NCBI RefSeq assembly: GCF_020616595.1
Contig: NZ_CP085278.1
Span: 682,001 to 746,000 of the forward strand
Source of the DNA: Lentilactobacillus laojiaonis
Lineage (GTDB): Bacteria; Bacillota; Bacilli; Lactobacillales; Lactobacillaceae
Direction: 5' to 3'
Length of the DNA: 64,000 nucleotides
The number at the start of each line of letters is the position of its first letter. Positions within the stretch are counted from its first letter, which is position 1. Made by a program: the position numbers and the translations under genes. Shown here piece by piece: positions 40,144 through 49,531 of this stretch. The notes beneath the pieces were generated by a model. That model had not been told where the DNA came from and made no database searches. It saw nothing but the letters and a program-made list of their open reading frames with translations.

Positions 40144-40773
40144 ATGAACAAAGTCCCCCACAATAAACAATTTGAAATTTTAAATTACATATGGGATAAA
40201 GTTAGCGAACATGGCTACCCACCAACGGTTCGTGAAATTGGTGAAGCTGTCCACCTGTCTTCGACTTCAACCGTCCATGGTCATCTCTCAAGATTAGAGA
40301 AACGTGGATTAATCCTAAAGGATCCGGCCAAGCCAAGAGCCCTCGAAGTTACTGAAGCCGGTCTTGAATTTCTTGGAATATCTAAAGACACGGATAAAAT
40401 TCCAATGTTAGGAACGGTAACTGCTGGTGAACCAATTTTAGCTGTTGAAGAAGCTACTAGTTTTTTCCCCTTGCCACCTAATTTAGCCAATGAAGAATCC
40501 GGATTATTCATGCTTCAAATTAGAGGAACCAGTATGATAAATTGCGGAATATTAAACGGTGACTATGTTATTGTTAAGAAGCAATCCACTGCCAATAATG
40601 GTGAAATTGTGATTGCTCTAACTGATGAAAACGAAGCTACCTGCAAACGATTTTTCAAAGAAGATGACTATTATCGATTGCAACCAGAAAATGATGCATT
40701 CGAGCCCATCATCTTAAACAATGTTAGTATCCTTGGAAAAGTAATCGGATTGTATCGTAAAAATATTAAATAA
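40144..40773 (+). CDS. lexA: SOS repressor LexA
   Basis: Represses DNA-damage genes until RecA filaments trigger its self-cleavage. The 209-aa protein has an N-terminal winged helix ([32 protein letters not shown]), the cleavage site A94-G95 in LGTVTAGEP, and the serine-lysine dyad S130 (RGTSM) and K168 (ATCKRF). All are intact. The LexA box at its own promoter indicates autoregulation. It is closed by a terminator. Confidence 0.98.
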   Translation: MNKVPHNKQFEILNYIWDKVSEHGYPPTVREIGEAVHLSSTSTVHGHLSRLEKRGLILKDPAKPRALEVTEAGLEFLGISKDTDKIPMLGTVTAGEPILAVEEATSFFPLPPNLANEESGLFMLQIRGTSMINCGILNGDYVIVKKQSTANNGEIVIALTDENEATCKRFFKEDDYYRLQPENDAFEPIILNNVSILGKVIGLYRKNIK

Positions 40774-40804
40774 AAAAGAGCTAGCATTGGCTAGCTCTTT
40801 TTTA
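40772..40804. terminator. Bidirectional terminator between lexA and the deoxyribosyltransferase gene
   Basis: AAAAGAGCTAGC, ATTG loop, GCTAGCTCTTTT: perfect stem with T-runs on both strands. Confidence 0.95.
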
Positions 40805-40805
40805 T

Positions 40806-41249
40806 TTAAATCATTTTTCCATTATAAGGAATTTCTTTTAAATTATCGAAATCATAATTTACTAATTCGTCAATTTTAGTAAGATGAGCCACTAAACTTT
40901 CTGAAATCATTAAGTTTAAAATGTTATCTTTTTCATGGAAAACTACAATTGGTTTTTTAGCTTTCACTGCATAACCTACTTCAAAGGCAGTTCCGCTATC
41001 AACAAAATCATCTACAAAATCCACAACAGATAAAATAATGTCGCTATCTTCTAATTCATTAATATCATTTTTAAAAATAGCATTTGCCCAAATTTTAGTA
41101 CCTTCTTCAAATTGTTCTAATTGTTCGGTTCTAGGACTAAATACTGAACTTACTGTAGGATTTTGAGCTAATGCAGCTTCTACACGTTGTACTCGCTCAA
41201 GTTGTTCCTTATCAAAAAATGGTGATGCTAAATATACTTTTTTAGCCAT
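40806..41249 (-). CDS. Nucleoside 2-deoxyribosyltransferase
   Basis: Swaps bases between 2-deoxyribonucleosides in purine and pyrimidine salvage. The 147-aa protein starts KKVYLASPFFDKEQLERVQR, and the catalytic Glu is in FVDSGTAFEVGYAVKAKKPI. These motifs and the length fit the lactobacillus enzymes well. Whether it is the purine-only or broad-specificity form cannot be told. It is a single gene between lexA and mvaS. Confidence 0.93.
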   Translation of the reverse strand: MAKKVYLASPFFDKEQLERVQRVEAALAQNPTVSSVFSPRTEQLEQFEEGTKIWANAIFKNDINELEDSDIILSVVDFVDDFVDSGTAFEVGYAVKAKKPIVVFHEKDNILNLMISESLVAHLTKIDELVNYDFDNLKEIPYNGKMI

Positions 41250-41297
41250 TGAGTTCTCTCCTTAATAATTACCAGCTATGAGTAAATGATTTTTTTA

Positions 41298-42476
41298 TTA
41301 TAACATACGATCCGATTGTTCTTCATAGACTAAATGACCATTTTTTCTTCCGGTTAAGACAAATCTTGCCTTATCATCAGAAATATCAAACTCAAAATCA
41401 CTATTATCATTAGGTAAAGTAATTTCATAGATTTTTTCATACTCAGCAACACTTAGTTTTTTTCGCTTGCTTAGCATATTTTCAATAGGTAAACGATATT
41501 TATCATTATCAATGTTTTTTATATTTCCACTAAAGAATTCGCCTTGGGCACCAGAACCATAACTAAAGAACCCAATTAAATCACCAGTTTTTAAACCATG
41601 GTCGTTAGCAATTAATGATAGAAAACTTAAATATAATGATCCGGTATATAGGTTCCCTACATTAGCATTAAAATTTCTAGCGTTTTCAAAATGCTCTAAT
41701 AAACGCTTATACTCATCACTATCTTCATCTAAAATCGACTTAAGCCCCTTAATTCCCATTTTAGTAAATGGTAAATGGAATAGTAAGGCAGCAAAATCAT
41801 CAATTTTTTTACCAGTTTGTTGTAAATATTCATGGTAGGTTTTTTGGAAGAATTGTAAATATATTTCATTAGAATAGTGGCCATCAACCAATGCATTTCT
41901 ACTATAAATTGGTCGCCAAAAGTCCATAATATCTTCTGAATAAAATGTACTTGTTTCATTGATAGCAATAATTTCTGGATTGGCAGTAACCAACATAGAT
42001 ACTGCCCCACCACCTTGAGTAATTTCACCAGGAGTTTTAATACCGTATCTGGCAATATCTGATCCGACTACTAGGACCTTATCATCAGGGTGTAATCTTA
42101 CATAATCACAAGCTATCTGTAAACCAGCAGTTGCTCCATAACAAGCCTGCTTAATTTCAAAGGCCTTAGAGCTCTTATTTATACCTAATAAGTTTTGTAA
42201 ATAAACTGCTGCCGATTTAGAATTATCTACTCCCGTTTCCGTTCCGAAAATAATCATCTTGATATCTTGTTTATCTTGTTCAGTTAAAAAATTAATCGAG
42301 GCATTGGCAGCCATTGTTACTGCATCTTGAGTTGGATTAATAACAGCTTGTTTTTTTTGACCTATTCCAATTAGATATTTATTTGGATCAACATTTCTAG
42401 CTTTAGCAAGATCTACAACATCCAAATAATAATTACTAGTATAAAATCCGATTTTATCAATTCCAACTTCTATCAT
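41298..42476 (-). CDS. mvaS: Hydroxymethylglutaryl-CoA synthase (mevalonate pathway)
   Basis: Condenses acetyl-CoA and acetoacetyl-CoA to HMG-CoA, the first committed step of the mevalonate route to isopentenyl diphosphate. I start it at 42476 (MIEVGIDKIGFYT) with GGAGG upstream, giving 392 aa. The catalytic Cys is C112 in EIKQACYGATAGLQ, the general-base Glu is in GTETGVDNSKS and a His is in LFHLPFTKMG. It supplies the precursors used by UppS. Confidence 0.96.
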   Translation of the reverse strand: MIEVGIDKIGFYTSNYYLDVVDLAKARNVDPNKYLIGIGQKKQAVINPTQDAVTMAANASINFLTEQDKQDIKMIIFGTETGVDNSKSAAVYLQNLLGINKSSKAFEIKQACYGATAGLQIACDYVRLHPDDKVLVVGSDIARYGIKTPGEITQGGGAVSMLVTANPEIIAINETSTFYSEDIMDFWRPIYSRNALVDGHYSNEIYLQFFQKTYHEYLQQTGKKIDDFAALLFHLPFTKMGIKGLKSILDEDSDEYKRLLEHFENARNFNANVGNLYTGSLYLSFLSLIANDHGLKTGDLIGFFSYGSGAQGEFFSGNIKNIDNDKYRLPIENMLSKRKKLSVAEYEKIYEITLPNDNSDFEFDISDDKARFVLTGRKNGHLVYEEQSDRML

Positions 42477-42490
42477 AATTTCCTCCATAA

Positions 42491-42521
42491 AAATAAAAAG
42501 ACTTTAATTAACTAAAGTCTT
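42491..42521 (-). terminator. Terminator after the 82-aa gene
   Basis: AGACTTTA, ATTAAC loop, TAAAGTCT followed on the minus strand by TTTTATTTTT. It separates the 82-aa gene from mvaS. Confidence 0.8.
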
Positions 42522-42533
42522 ACTCTAAAAAAT

Positions 42534-42782
42534 TTATTTTACAAAGTGAACTTTGTATATTGTATTTCCATTAATCGAAGAGATTTCTTGACCTTCAGCG
42601 AAATCACCAGCATAAACGAAGCCTTCATGAACATTACCAATTGTTACAAATGTCCATTGAACGACGTCTCTTCCACTAGTAAATGAGCTAAATACTCTAA
42701 CCCCAGAAAGTTGACCAACTGAGTTATCTGATAAAGTAATTTGTTGATTGCCAAGGTTTCCATTTATATTTAAAGTAATCAT
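42534..42782 (-). CDS. Uncharacterised 82-aa protein upstream of mvaS
   Basis: I do not recognise the family. The protein starts MITLNINGNLGNQQITLSDN and contains alternating polar and hydrophobic stretches (VQWTFVTIGNVHEGFVYAG) and ends GNTIYKVHFVK. It looks all-beta, possibly a small barrel, with no Cys, no signal and no membrane helix. It is a monocistronic unit with its own terminator. A small fold with repeated Gly-Asn turns is all that can be said. Confidence 0.65.
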   Translation of the reverse strand: MITLNINGNLGNQQITLSDNSVGQLSGVRVFSSFTSGRDVVQWTFVTIGNVHEGFVYAGDFAEGQEISSINGNTIYKVHFVK

Positions 42783-42969
42783 TTAATTCTCCCAATAAAG
42801 TTAATATCTAAAACAAATATACCACAATTTTTAATAAATTTCCATCGATTTTTGGTAACTATTTCACAATTAATCATTAACTATAGGCGTCTTTTAACCC
42901 AATATATTTTCAATATGCTAGCATTGATTTGTACCATTATTAAAGAAAACTTTTAAAAGGAGCGATACT

Positions 42970-43491
42970 ATGAATTCATACACTAAGAAATTTAACCTAT
43001 TTGAATTAATTGTAGGTATTATATTCGTACTATCATCAATTACCATTTTACGAAATCCTATATCTAGCTACCAGGCTATTATTGTATTAGCAGGAATTTT
43101 AGCTATTATTGGTGGAATATTTGAGTTATCTTTAAAAAATTTAATTGCTAATATCGATAATACAAGTACTGGAATGGTTGTATTTAATGGTATTGCTGAT
43201 ATTATTATTGGTATTATATTATTATTTAGCCGTAATTTTGGCCCAGTCTTTGTAGCAATCTTATTTGCTATCTGGTTTATTTATGATTCGGCAACCGATT
43301 TATGGGCTTCTAAATTTTTTAAGCAACAAAATAAAGGCTACTATTGGTTTTCAGTAACTATTTCGGTCATCGGATTGATTTTAGGAATTATTTTGTTAAT
43401 CACGCCAATCTTTTCTGCTTTATCACTAGTATTTTTAGTTGGTTTATATTTCCTAGTCTATGGAATAATTTTAATAGTAAGAGCATTTTAA
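42970..43491 (+). CDS. DUF308 / HdeD-family membrane protein
   Basis: A 173-aa protein with about six hydrophobic helices and the repeated DUF308 pattern, such as AIIVLAGILAIIGGIFELSL and VFNGIADIIIGIILLFSR. E. coli HdeD is linked to acid stress, but the Bacillota members have no known function. It is a single plus-strand gene with AAAGGAGCG before its ATG, and is closed by a terminator. Confidence 0.85.
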   Translation: MNSYTKKFNLFELIVGIIFVLSSITILRNPISSYQAIIVLAGILAIIGGIFELSLKNLIANIDNTSTGMVVFNGIADIIIGIILLFSRNFGPVFVAILFAIWFIYDSATDLWASKFFKQQNKGYYWFSVTISVIGLILGIILLITPIFSALSLVFLVGLYFLVYGIILIVRAF

Positions 43492-43522
43492 AAAACACTA
43501 CTAAACCTAGTAGTGTTTTTTT
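43490..43522. terminator. Bidirectional terminator after the DUF308 gene
   Basis: AAAAAACACTACTA, AACC loop, TAGTAGTGTTTTTT: perfect stem. Confidence 0.95.
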
Positions 43523-44133
43523 ATTTGCTTTAAAGCATAAAAATATAATATTGTAGTTAAAACTATAAAGATTAATAAACAAAATCCAAAACATAGTGCG
43601 AAATAGCTGTCTGGTAATGCATTAATTATTGGATCTAACTTTGGATCAAAAATCCAGTAATCATTCCTAAAAAATAATTTATGAAAGCCAATAAACACTC
43701 CATCAAAATTAATAAACATCATTACTGACAAAAAAATCAAAAAGACAGCTAAAGTTCGAATTGGTAATATAAATTCACATAAATTTTGGTTATTAAGCAT
43801 TCTTATTATAATTAAAAAGGATATGGGCACCGTAATTAATAAAATAGAATTATTAACCATAACTAGTTTTTTAACATCTTGGAAATGCAAAATTCCACTA
43901 TAAGAGCTTGTAAAATATTTAAAATTCAAATTATGATAAAATGGATTTTCTAAATAATTAACTATATTGGTATATTCACTAATTAAGTGATTGCTGCTCA
44001 CTCCAGTAACTTGAACTAACTTTAAGGGACCTATACTACATATATAAAGCCAAATACTATTAATTGTAATAAATATGGAAAAAGATAAAAAACTAATAAA
44101 AACAATCCAGGATTTAATTATATTTTTTATCAT
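43507..44133 (-). CDS. TIGR01906-type integral membrane protein
   Basis: A 208-aa membrane protein with four helices: one near the N terminus (about 8-30), two in the middle (about 100-120 and 132-150) and one near the C terminus (about 180-200). The extracellular loop after the first helix is long. The pattern and its place after the NagD-like gene match a Lactobacillales membrane family (TIGR01906) of unknown function. The start at 44133 overlaps the upstream stop as ATGA, so the pair is translationally coupled. Confidence 0.75.
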   Translation of the reverse strand: MIKNIIKSWIVFISFLSFSIFITINSIWLYICSIGPLKLVQVTGVSSNHLISEYTNIVNYLENPFYHNLNFKYFTSSYSGILHFQDVKKLVMVNNSILLITVPISFLIIIRMLNNQNLCEFILPIRTLAVFLIFLSVMMFINFDGVFIGFHKLFFRNDYWIFDPKLDPIINALPDSYFALCFGFCLLIFIVLTTILYFYALKQIKKHY

Positions 44134-44903
44134 AATTCCCAATCGTCTAAGCTATCGATTTCATAAGTAGGTGCTACTAACTCTTCCGTTACCTCTTCTC
44201 GTTTAGATAATCCAGTATAAACTAGTAACGAGTCCATCTTACTATTAATTGCGGCTTGAATATCAGTATGATAATTATCACCAACTACCAATGTCAAATC
44301 GCGGTCAGTTCCTAATTTAATAAGAGCATTATTCAAAACAGTTGATTCTGGTTTACCAATAATAATTGGGGAAACATTCGTTGCATATTCAATGAGTTGA
44401 ATTAATGAACCTGCTCCAGGAATCATACCTTGTTCACTAGGAACATTAGAGTCCGGATTGGTTCCAATAAATTTGGCTCCATTACGAATCGCTAGCGTAG
44501 CTTTTTTTAATTTATTATAAGTTAAATCAGTATCTAACCCTACAATGACATAGTCAGGATTAATGTCATTAAAAATAAAACCTTGTTTTAAAATTTCATT
44601 TTTTAATCCACTCTCTCCAATTATATACACAGTGGGATTACTTAATTTATTATATTCACTTAAGTAGTCAGCCGTAGCTTGGGATGAAGTATACACATTA
44701 CTTTCATTCACTTGTATATCGTGATTATTTTTTAAGTTATCCACTACATCTTCCGGCGACTTAGTTGAATTATTAGTTACAAATAAAAAAGGAATATTAT
44801 TAGACTGCAACCGTTCAACAAATCGTTTAGCGGCAGGAATTTGTTGAGTTCCTTGATATATTGTACCGTCTAAATCAATTAAATATCCAGCATATTTTTT
44901 CAT
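44130..44903 (-). CDS. yutF: HAD-family phosphatase, NagD/YutF type (TIGR01457)
   Basis: A C2-capped HAD phosphatase, 257 aa. Motif I is YLIDLDGTIYQG, motif II FVTNNSTKSP, the Lys motif is IIGKPESTVL, and motif IV VVGDNYHTDIQAA. Bacillus YutF is the named relative. Substrates are probably small sugar or nucleotide phosphates, not clear from sequence. It follows yutD by 10 nt. Confidence 0.92.
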   Translation of the reverse strand: MKKYAGYLIDLDGTIYQGTQQIPAAKRFVERLQSNNIPFLFVTNNSTKSPEDVVDNLKNNHDIQVNESNVYTSSQATADYLSEYNKLSNPTVYIIGESGLKNEILKQGFIFNDINPDYVIVGLDTDLTYNKLKKATLAIRNGAKFIGTNPDSNVPSEQGMIPGAGSLIQLIEYATNVSPIIIGKPESTVLNNALIKLGTDRDLTLVVGDNYHTDIQAAINSKMDSLLVYTGLSKREEVTEELVAPTYEIDSLDDWEL

Positions 44904-44913
44904 AATGTTCTCC

Positions 44914-45480
44914 TTACTTAGAATTTTTTTCTTTAATTACAAATTTATGTTTACCATTTTGCTTATCACTAACCACCCTGTTTTTTCTTTTACTAACAGG
45001 GGCTTTTTGTTTAGTAATTTTTTGATCAATATAAGCTTTATCAGTATTCTTGTGACGTTTAGAATTTCGATTGTTATCACGATGCCTATTATGAAAATTA
45101 CGACTCCGCTTAGGTAAGATTTTAGCTTCTAAATTATGAATAACAAAATACTTTGCTCCTAAATTGAAGTTTTCATATATATAGGTCTGAAGATCATCGA
45201 TAAACGGTCCCGGAGCCTGCACCTTACTAGTATCATAAAATCCTTGTAATCTTAACTGACCATAGCCTAAATCACCTACAATATAATCATACTTACTTAA
45301 TGCAGGATTAAATTTTTTAGTAAATTCATCAAAATTAAATATATGATTTTCGTCACTAATTATTAAATATCGGTGATCATTAATTAATAATTCCGTTTCA
45401 CTTTCTTGAGACATTTTAGCCATTGGAAACCGGCCGTCATTTTGTTCACTAATCAATTCTTCAAGCTTTTTTCGATCCAT
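44914..45480 (-). CDS. yutD: YutD family protein (DUF1027)
   Basis: I start it at 45480 (MDRKKLEELISEQNDGRF) with AGGTGAG upstream; the longer frame overlaps yunD too far. The 188-aa protein has the DUF1027 core (DYIVGDLGYGQLRLQGFYD) and a strongly basic, Arg/Asn/Lys-rich tail of about 60 residues that looks disordered and could bind RNA. Function unknown. It starts at the end of the yunD stop. Confidence 0.92.
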   Translation of the reverse strand: MDRKKLEELISEQNDGRFPMAKMSQESETELLINDHRYLIISDENHIFNFDEFTKKFNPALSKYDYIVGDLGYGQLRLQGFYDTSKVQAPGPFIDDLQTYIYENFNLGAKYFVIHNLEAKILPKRSRNFHNRHRDNNRNSKRHKNTDKAYIDQKITKQKAPVSKRKNRVVSDKQNGKHKFVIKEKNSK

Positions 45481-45481
45481 A

Positions 45482-46873
45482 TTACTCACCTTTTTCAATA
45501 GGATAGTGATTGGAAATATACCTACCAAACATTGATCTTAAAGTCTGATCATAAAGTATTTCATTTTTTCCCATAATTTCAATGGTTGGAAAAAATGGAA
45601 TGTATAAATAATGATCAGGCATTGATATCTTATATCGATTAGTTGGTAAGACCAATTCACCATGCCAAAATAATTGTTGTTTTTTCGTATCGTAATCAAT
45701 TCCCAAGAAATTCAATTCACCAAAATATTTTCCTCTAAATCCCATACCTTGTTGCTGATATTTTACCAAGAAATTTTTATTTTTAAGCATTTCTTTTACC
45801 ATACGCCAAAGATTATATCCATCTAACTCCACAATCATTGGATGCATAGCATGAGGTAAAATTTTGTGAATTTGATTTTCATCAGTAATACCAATAGGTA
45901 AACCATCTAAAAATAATCCGGAATTAATTATGGAAGCCTCCGTACCAGTTGATTCTTCTAAAGCATGTAGACTTTCATTTACTATTCGCGAAGGACCAAT
46001 TAAATTAGTTTCCATTGGTGAAGTAAGCAATCCTAATCTATGTTGTTGTAACAGTTTTTCACCTGTATCAACATACTTTTTAATTTCAGATAAATCTTCA
46101 GAGTTTGTTTCTAATGTTGTTGTTTCTACTACTTTAGCAGTTTTTTTAATTATTCTATGATGCTCAAGTTCTAAATCAATTTGACCAATATATTCACCCC
46201 ACTTACCAGCGGCTGCTAATAGTGAATTATTAACCATTTCACCATTTACCAACAGATGATGAGTATGGGCCCCGATTATGATATCTAGATCGCTGAAACG
46301 CTTGGCTAATTTTCGGTCAGTAGTAATACCTAGATGCGATAATAAAATAACCATATCAAAGTTTCCGTTTTGTGACTTTAATAATTTTTCCAATGAGTTT
46401 ATTGGATCGGTAACATTCCATCCTAAATATTTATAAGTATCAACATATGGTGAAGTTAAACCAGTTACCAATATTCTAGTATGCTGTTTCGTTTCAATAA
46501 TTTTATACGGCTTAGCCCAACTGGGAATTGTGTTTTTACCATCCATTAAATTAGCTAAAATAATATCAAAATTAGCATCGTTATATAAATCATTTAATTG
46601 TTCATGTGAATTGGTAATTCCTTCATTATTCCCTATAGTAACCCCATCATAATTAATTTCATTCAATAATTTAATACTGTATTTACCATCGGTCGCTTCG
46701 GAAAGAGGATGTTCTCGATCAATTGCATCCCCAATATCAAAAGTTAAAACTTCATCGTAATGATTATTTTGATATAGTTTTTCTTTAACGTTTGTTAAAT
46801 ATCGCCTAATTCTAGGCCATTTGTCTAAATGTGAATGAATATCATTTGTATGTAAAATGCTTATTTTTTCCAT
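45482..46873 (-). CDS. yunD: Metallophosphatase / 5'-nucleotidase family protein (YunD-like)
   Basis: A two-domain protein of the 5'-nucleotidase family, 463 aa from the start at 46873 (MEKISILHTNDIHSHLD). The metal motifs are HTNDIHSHLD, FDIGDAID, GNNEG and GAHTHH in the N-terminal calcineurin-like domain (about 1-240). A 5'-nucleotidase C-terminal domain follows (about 280-440). No signal peptide is seen, so it is probably cytoplasmic. It resembles Bacillus YunD and lies with yutD and yutF as there. Confidence 0.9.
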   Translation of the reverse strand: MEKISILHTNDIHSHLDKWPRIRRYLTNVKEKLYQNNHYDEVLTFDIGDAIDREHPLSEATDGKYSIKLLNEINYDGVTIGNNEGITNSHEQLNDLYNDANFDIILANLMDGKNTIPSWAKPYKIIETKQHTRILVTGLTSPYVDTYKYLGWNVTDPINSLEKLLKSQNGNFDMVILLSHLGITTDRKLAKRFSDLDIIIGAHTHHLLVNGEMVNNSLLAAAGKWGEYIGQIDLELEHHRIIKKTAKVVETTTLETNSEDLSEIKKYVDTGEKLLQQHRLGLLTSPMETNLIGPSRIVNESLHALEESTGTEASIINSGLFLDGLPIGITDENQIHKILPHAMHPMIVELDGYNLWRMVKEMLKNKNFLVKYQQQGMGFRGKYFGELNFLGIDYDTKKQQLFWHGELVLPTNRYKISMPDHYLYIPFFPTIEIMGKNEILYDQTLRSMFGRYISNHYPIEKGE

Positions 46874-46925
46874 TATACCGATTCCTTTCACGTAAACTCA
46901 TAGGTCTATCTCAATTAATTATAAA

Positions 46926-46961
46926 CAAATAAAGCAACGAAATATATAATTTCGTTGCTTT
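46926..46961. terminator. Terminator after ackA
   Basis: AAAGCAACGAAAT, ATATA loop, ATTTCGTTGCTTT. The following minus-strand sequence is only moderately T-rich. Confidence 0.8.
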
Positions 46962-46966
46962 ATAGA

Positions 46967-48157
46967 TTATTTACTTAGGCGTTCAATATCTCTAACAATC
47001 ATTAGTTCTTCATCAGTTGGAATTAATAATGTAGCTACACTAGCATCATCACTTGATAAGTCACGTTCAACACCGCGAATATCATTTTTATCATCATCAA
47101 TTGCAATTCCAAAGTAACCTAATTTAGCAGAAACATCATGTCTAATGGTAATATCATTTTCACCAATTCCGGCAGTGAAGACTAAGGCATCGATGCCACC
47201 CAATTCAGCAACATATGATCCAATATATCTAACAATTCGGTTAATGAAAATGTCACGGGCTAATTTGGCACGATGATTTTCATCTTGAACTTTTTCAATA
47301 TCACGCATATCAGCAGAAACCCCTGATATACCAACTAAACCAGATTTATTATTCAAAATTTCAATTACTTCGTTAAAATCATTAATGCCTTCTTTTTTCA
47401 TTACATATTGTAATAAAGAAGGATCAATATCACCAGATCTAGTTGCCATAGTAATTCCAGCAAGAGGAGTAAATCCCATAGAAGTATCATAAGACTTACC
47501 ATTTACTATAGCATCAATTGAGGCACCCGCACCCAAGTGTAAAACAATTAGTTTTAAATCTTCAAGAGGTTTGCCAAGCATATCAGCGGCTCTTTGAGAT
47601 ACGTAACGATAACTAGTACCATGAGCACCGTATTTACGAGCACGATATTTTTCATAATATTCATATGGTGCGCTGTAAATATAGTTAACTTCTGGTAAGG
47701 TGGTATGGAATGAAGTATCAAATACTGCAACACTAATTACATCAGGAAGAATTTTATGGAAAGCTTTAATTCCCTTAACCGCAGCTGGTTGATGTAATGG
47801 AGCTAAATCAGTTAAGCTTTCAATCTTATCTAAGACTTCCTTATTAATAATTACGGAATCAGTAAATTCTTCACCACCGGCAACAATACGGTGACCAACT
47901 CCAGTAATTTCGTTGTAGTCTTTAATGATATCTAAACTAAGTAATTTATCTAGGACTAATTGAATTGCTTGTTCGTGATTATCAATATCTAAGGTATCCT
48001 CAAACTTTTTACCGTCATCGTATTTAATTTCCACATCTGATGATCCTAGTCCGATTCGTTCAATCGCACCACTACCAATAACTTTTTCGGATGGCATGTC
48101 GTATAGTTTAAATTTTAAAGTTGAACTTCCTGCATTAATTGCAATTGATTTTCCCAT
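46967..48157 (-). CDS. ackA: Acetate kinase
   Basis: Converts acetyl phosphate and ADP to acetate and ATP, the energy-yielding end of heterofermentative or mixed-acid metabolism. The 396-aa protein has AINAGSSTLKFKLYD at the N terminus, VGHRIVAGG, VAVFDTSFHTTLP, HLGAGASI, and VFTAGIGEND near the C terminus. It follows the YtxK-like gene by 20 nt; the same ytxK-ackA pair is found in Bacillus. No cre site was seen in that short gap. Confidence 0.98.
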   Translation of the reverse strand: MGKSIAINAGSSTLKFKLYDMPSEKVIGSGAIERIGLGSSDVEIKYDDGKKFEDTLDIDNHEQAIQLVLDKLLSLDIIKDYNEITGVGHRIVAGGEEFTDSVIINKEVLDKIESLTDLAPLHQPAAVKGIKAFHKILPDVISVAVFDTSFHTTLPEVNYIYSAPYEYYEKYRARKYGAHGTSYRYVSQRAADMLGKPLEDLKLIVLHLGAGASIDAIVNGKSYDTSMGFTPLAGITMATRSGDIDPSLLQYVMKKEGINDFNEVIEILNNKSGLVGISGVSADMRDIEKVQDENHRAKLARDIFINRIVRYIGSYVAELGGIDALVFTAGIGENDITIRHDVSAKLGYFGIAIDDDKNDIRGVERDLSSDDASVATLLIPTDEELMIVRDIERLSK

Positions 48158-48177
48158 AATATAATAAATCTCCTTAA

Positions 48178-49170
48178 TTACTTAATTAATTTTAATTCGT
48201 GCTTTTCCCAAGCGCTAATTTCATCTAAAAACTTTTTAAAATCATCTTGTTTCTTAAATGAAGGAAATTCACCCAGCATGATTGGATCAGCTTGGTTGAT
48301 TCCATTACCATTTTTTTGAAGAATCAAAATTGATTTTTGAGATTTTTTATTTTTAAAAATCTCAGCTGGTAAATTTAGCATTCCTTGTAAATAAACATTT
48401 CCCTGCATCCATTTAAGTAATCCTTTGGCTTCAGTTGTTTGAAATAATTGACTAGGTACAAGGAAAAATCCAAATCCACCATCTTTTAAATTGTCCATTG
48501 ATTTTTCAATTAATAAATGATGAACATATGAATGTCCGGTATTAGCTTTAGTTTCAAAATTCGTTACATTCTCATCAATTGGATAGTAACCAACTGGCAA
48601 GTCAGAAACTACTACATCAACTTTAGGAATAACCACATCTTGAATATAATCTTCATGAACTAAGTCACTAGATAATTTTTGAATTTCTAAACTTTGTGCA
48701 GCTAATTCAAACATTGCATCATCATTTTCTATTCCAGATAAATCAATTTGCATTTTAGGATTAGCTTGTTTTAATTGATAATAAACAGTTTCAATTAAAT
48801 TAGCTGTTCCTAATGCTGGATCAAGTATACTTAATTTTTCAGTATTTTGATAAATTACGCTGATTAAGTACGCAATAATATCTCCAATGGTATCTGGAGT
48901 TAATTGATAAGTTGGTTGAATATTATCAATTCTAATAGCTGTTAAAATTGCCATTTGAATTGCTTTTCTAATATCTTCAGATGAAAATTTAGATAAATCT
49001 AAATTACTCTTTATTTCACTTAATTGTTCATAACCATCATAATCTTCATCTTGGATGAGATTAATGGTTTGAATCAATGAATCAATATAGGATAATTCTT
49101 CATTTTTCTGCAAAAAAGCAGCCGATTCATTTAGAACTCCATATAGTTGTTCAACCTGTTTTTCAGACAA
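48178..49170 (-). CDS. Class I SAM-dependent methyltransferase, YtxK-like
   Basis: A 330-aa protein of the N6-adenine DNA methylase-like fold. The SAM region is LDPALGTANLIETVYYQL and the catalytic-like motif is VVVSDLPVGYYP, a departure from NPPY that also occurs in YtxK relatives, so a true methyltransferase activity is uncertain. An all-helical N terminus covers about 1-95. It lies between comGG and ackA as in other Bacillota. Confidence 0.85.
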   Translation of the reverse strand: MSEKQVEQLYGVLNESAAFLQKNEELSYIDSLIQTINLIQDEDYDGYEQLSEIKSNLDLSKFSSEDIRKAIQMAILTAIRIDNIQPTYQLTPDTIGDIIAYLISVIYQNTEKLSILDPALGTANLIETVYYQLKQANPKMQIDLSGIENDDAMFELAAQSLEIQKLSSDLVHEDYIQDVVIPKVDVVVSDLPVGYYPIDENVTNFETKANTGHSYVHHLLIEKSMDNLKDGGFGFFLVPSQLFQTTEAKGLLKWMQGNVYLQGMLNLPAEIFKNKKSQKSILILQKNGNGINQADPIMLGEFPSFKKQDDFKKFLDEISAWEKHELKLIK

Positions 49171-49282
49171 TTTATCACTCCCTAATCTTACTAGTAAATA
49201 GTACCAGATTTGACTTCACTAATTCAAGTTAGTTTTATGATTAGTCTAAGCCTATATTATAAAAGAAAATTCAAAATATAAT

Positions 49283-49531
49283 TCACTTATTTTTATCACT
49301 TTGTGAATTTTTTTCTTTAAAAGTAGAATTCTTATAATTCTCATTAGTTTTAATTTGATAAAAACTAATTATTTTATTATAGTTATCAATTTTATTGTTA
49401 AAAACAGAAATTTCATAAAATAATACTACACTTAAAAAAGCTGTGAAAATTATCGCATAAACGGTTAGTGTCCCCTGTCTATCAGGACTTATTTTTAAAC
49501 CATGAGACGCTATCATAAGATGTTTTATCAT
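49283..49531 (-). CDS. comGG: Competence pseudopilus protein ComGG
   Basis: A minor component of the competence pseudopilus. The start at 49531 is chosen from AAAGGTAA about 9 nt upstream; it gives 82 aa and overlaps comGF by about 50 bp. The segment RQGTLTVYAIIFTAFLSVVL looks like a degenerate prepilin cleavage site followed by the helix. The C terminus is Lys/Asn-rich. Identification rests mainly on being the last of seven comG genes. Confidence 0.75.
   Translation of the reverse strand: MIKHLMIASHGLKISPDRQGTLTVYAIIFTAFLSVVLFYEISVFNNKIDNYNKIISFYQIKTNENYKNSTFKEKNSQSDKNK

Noticed and set aside
41729-42055. Minus-strand 108-aa frame inside mvaS
   Set aside because: Out-of-frame shadow of the HMG-CoA synthase gene, which is intact in its own frame.
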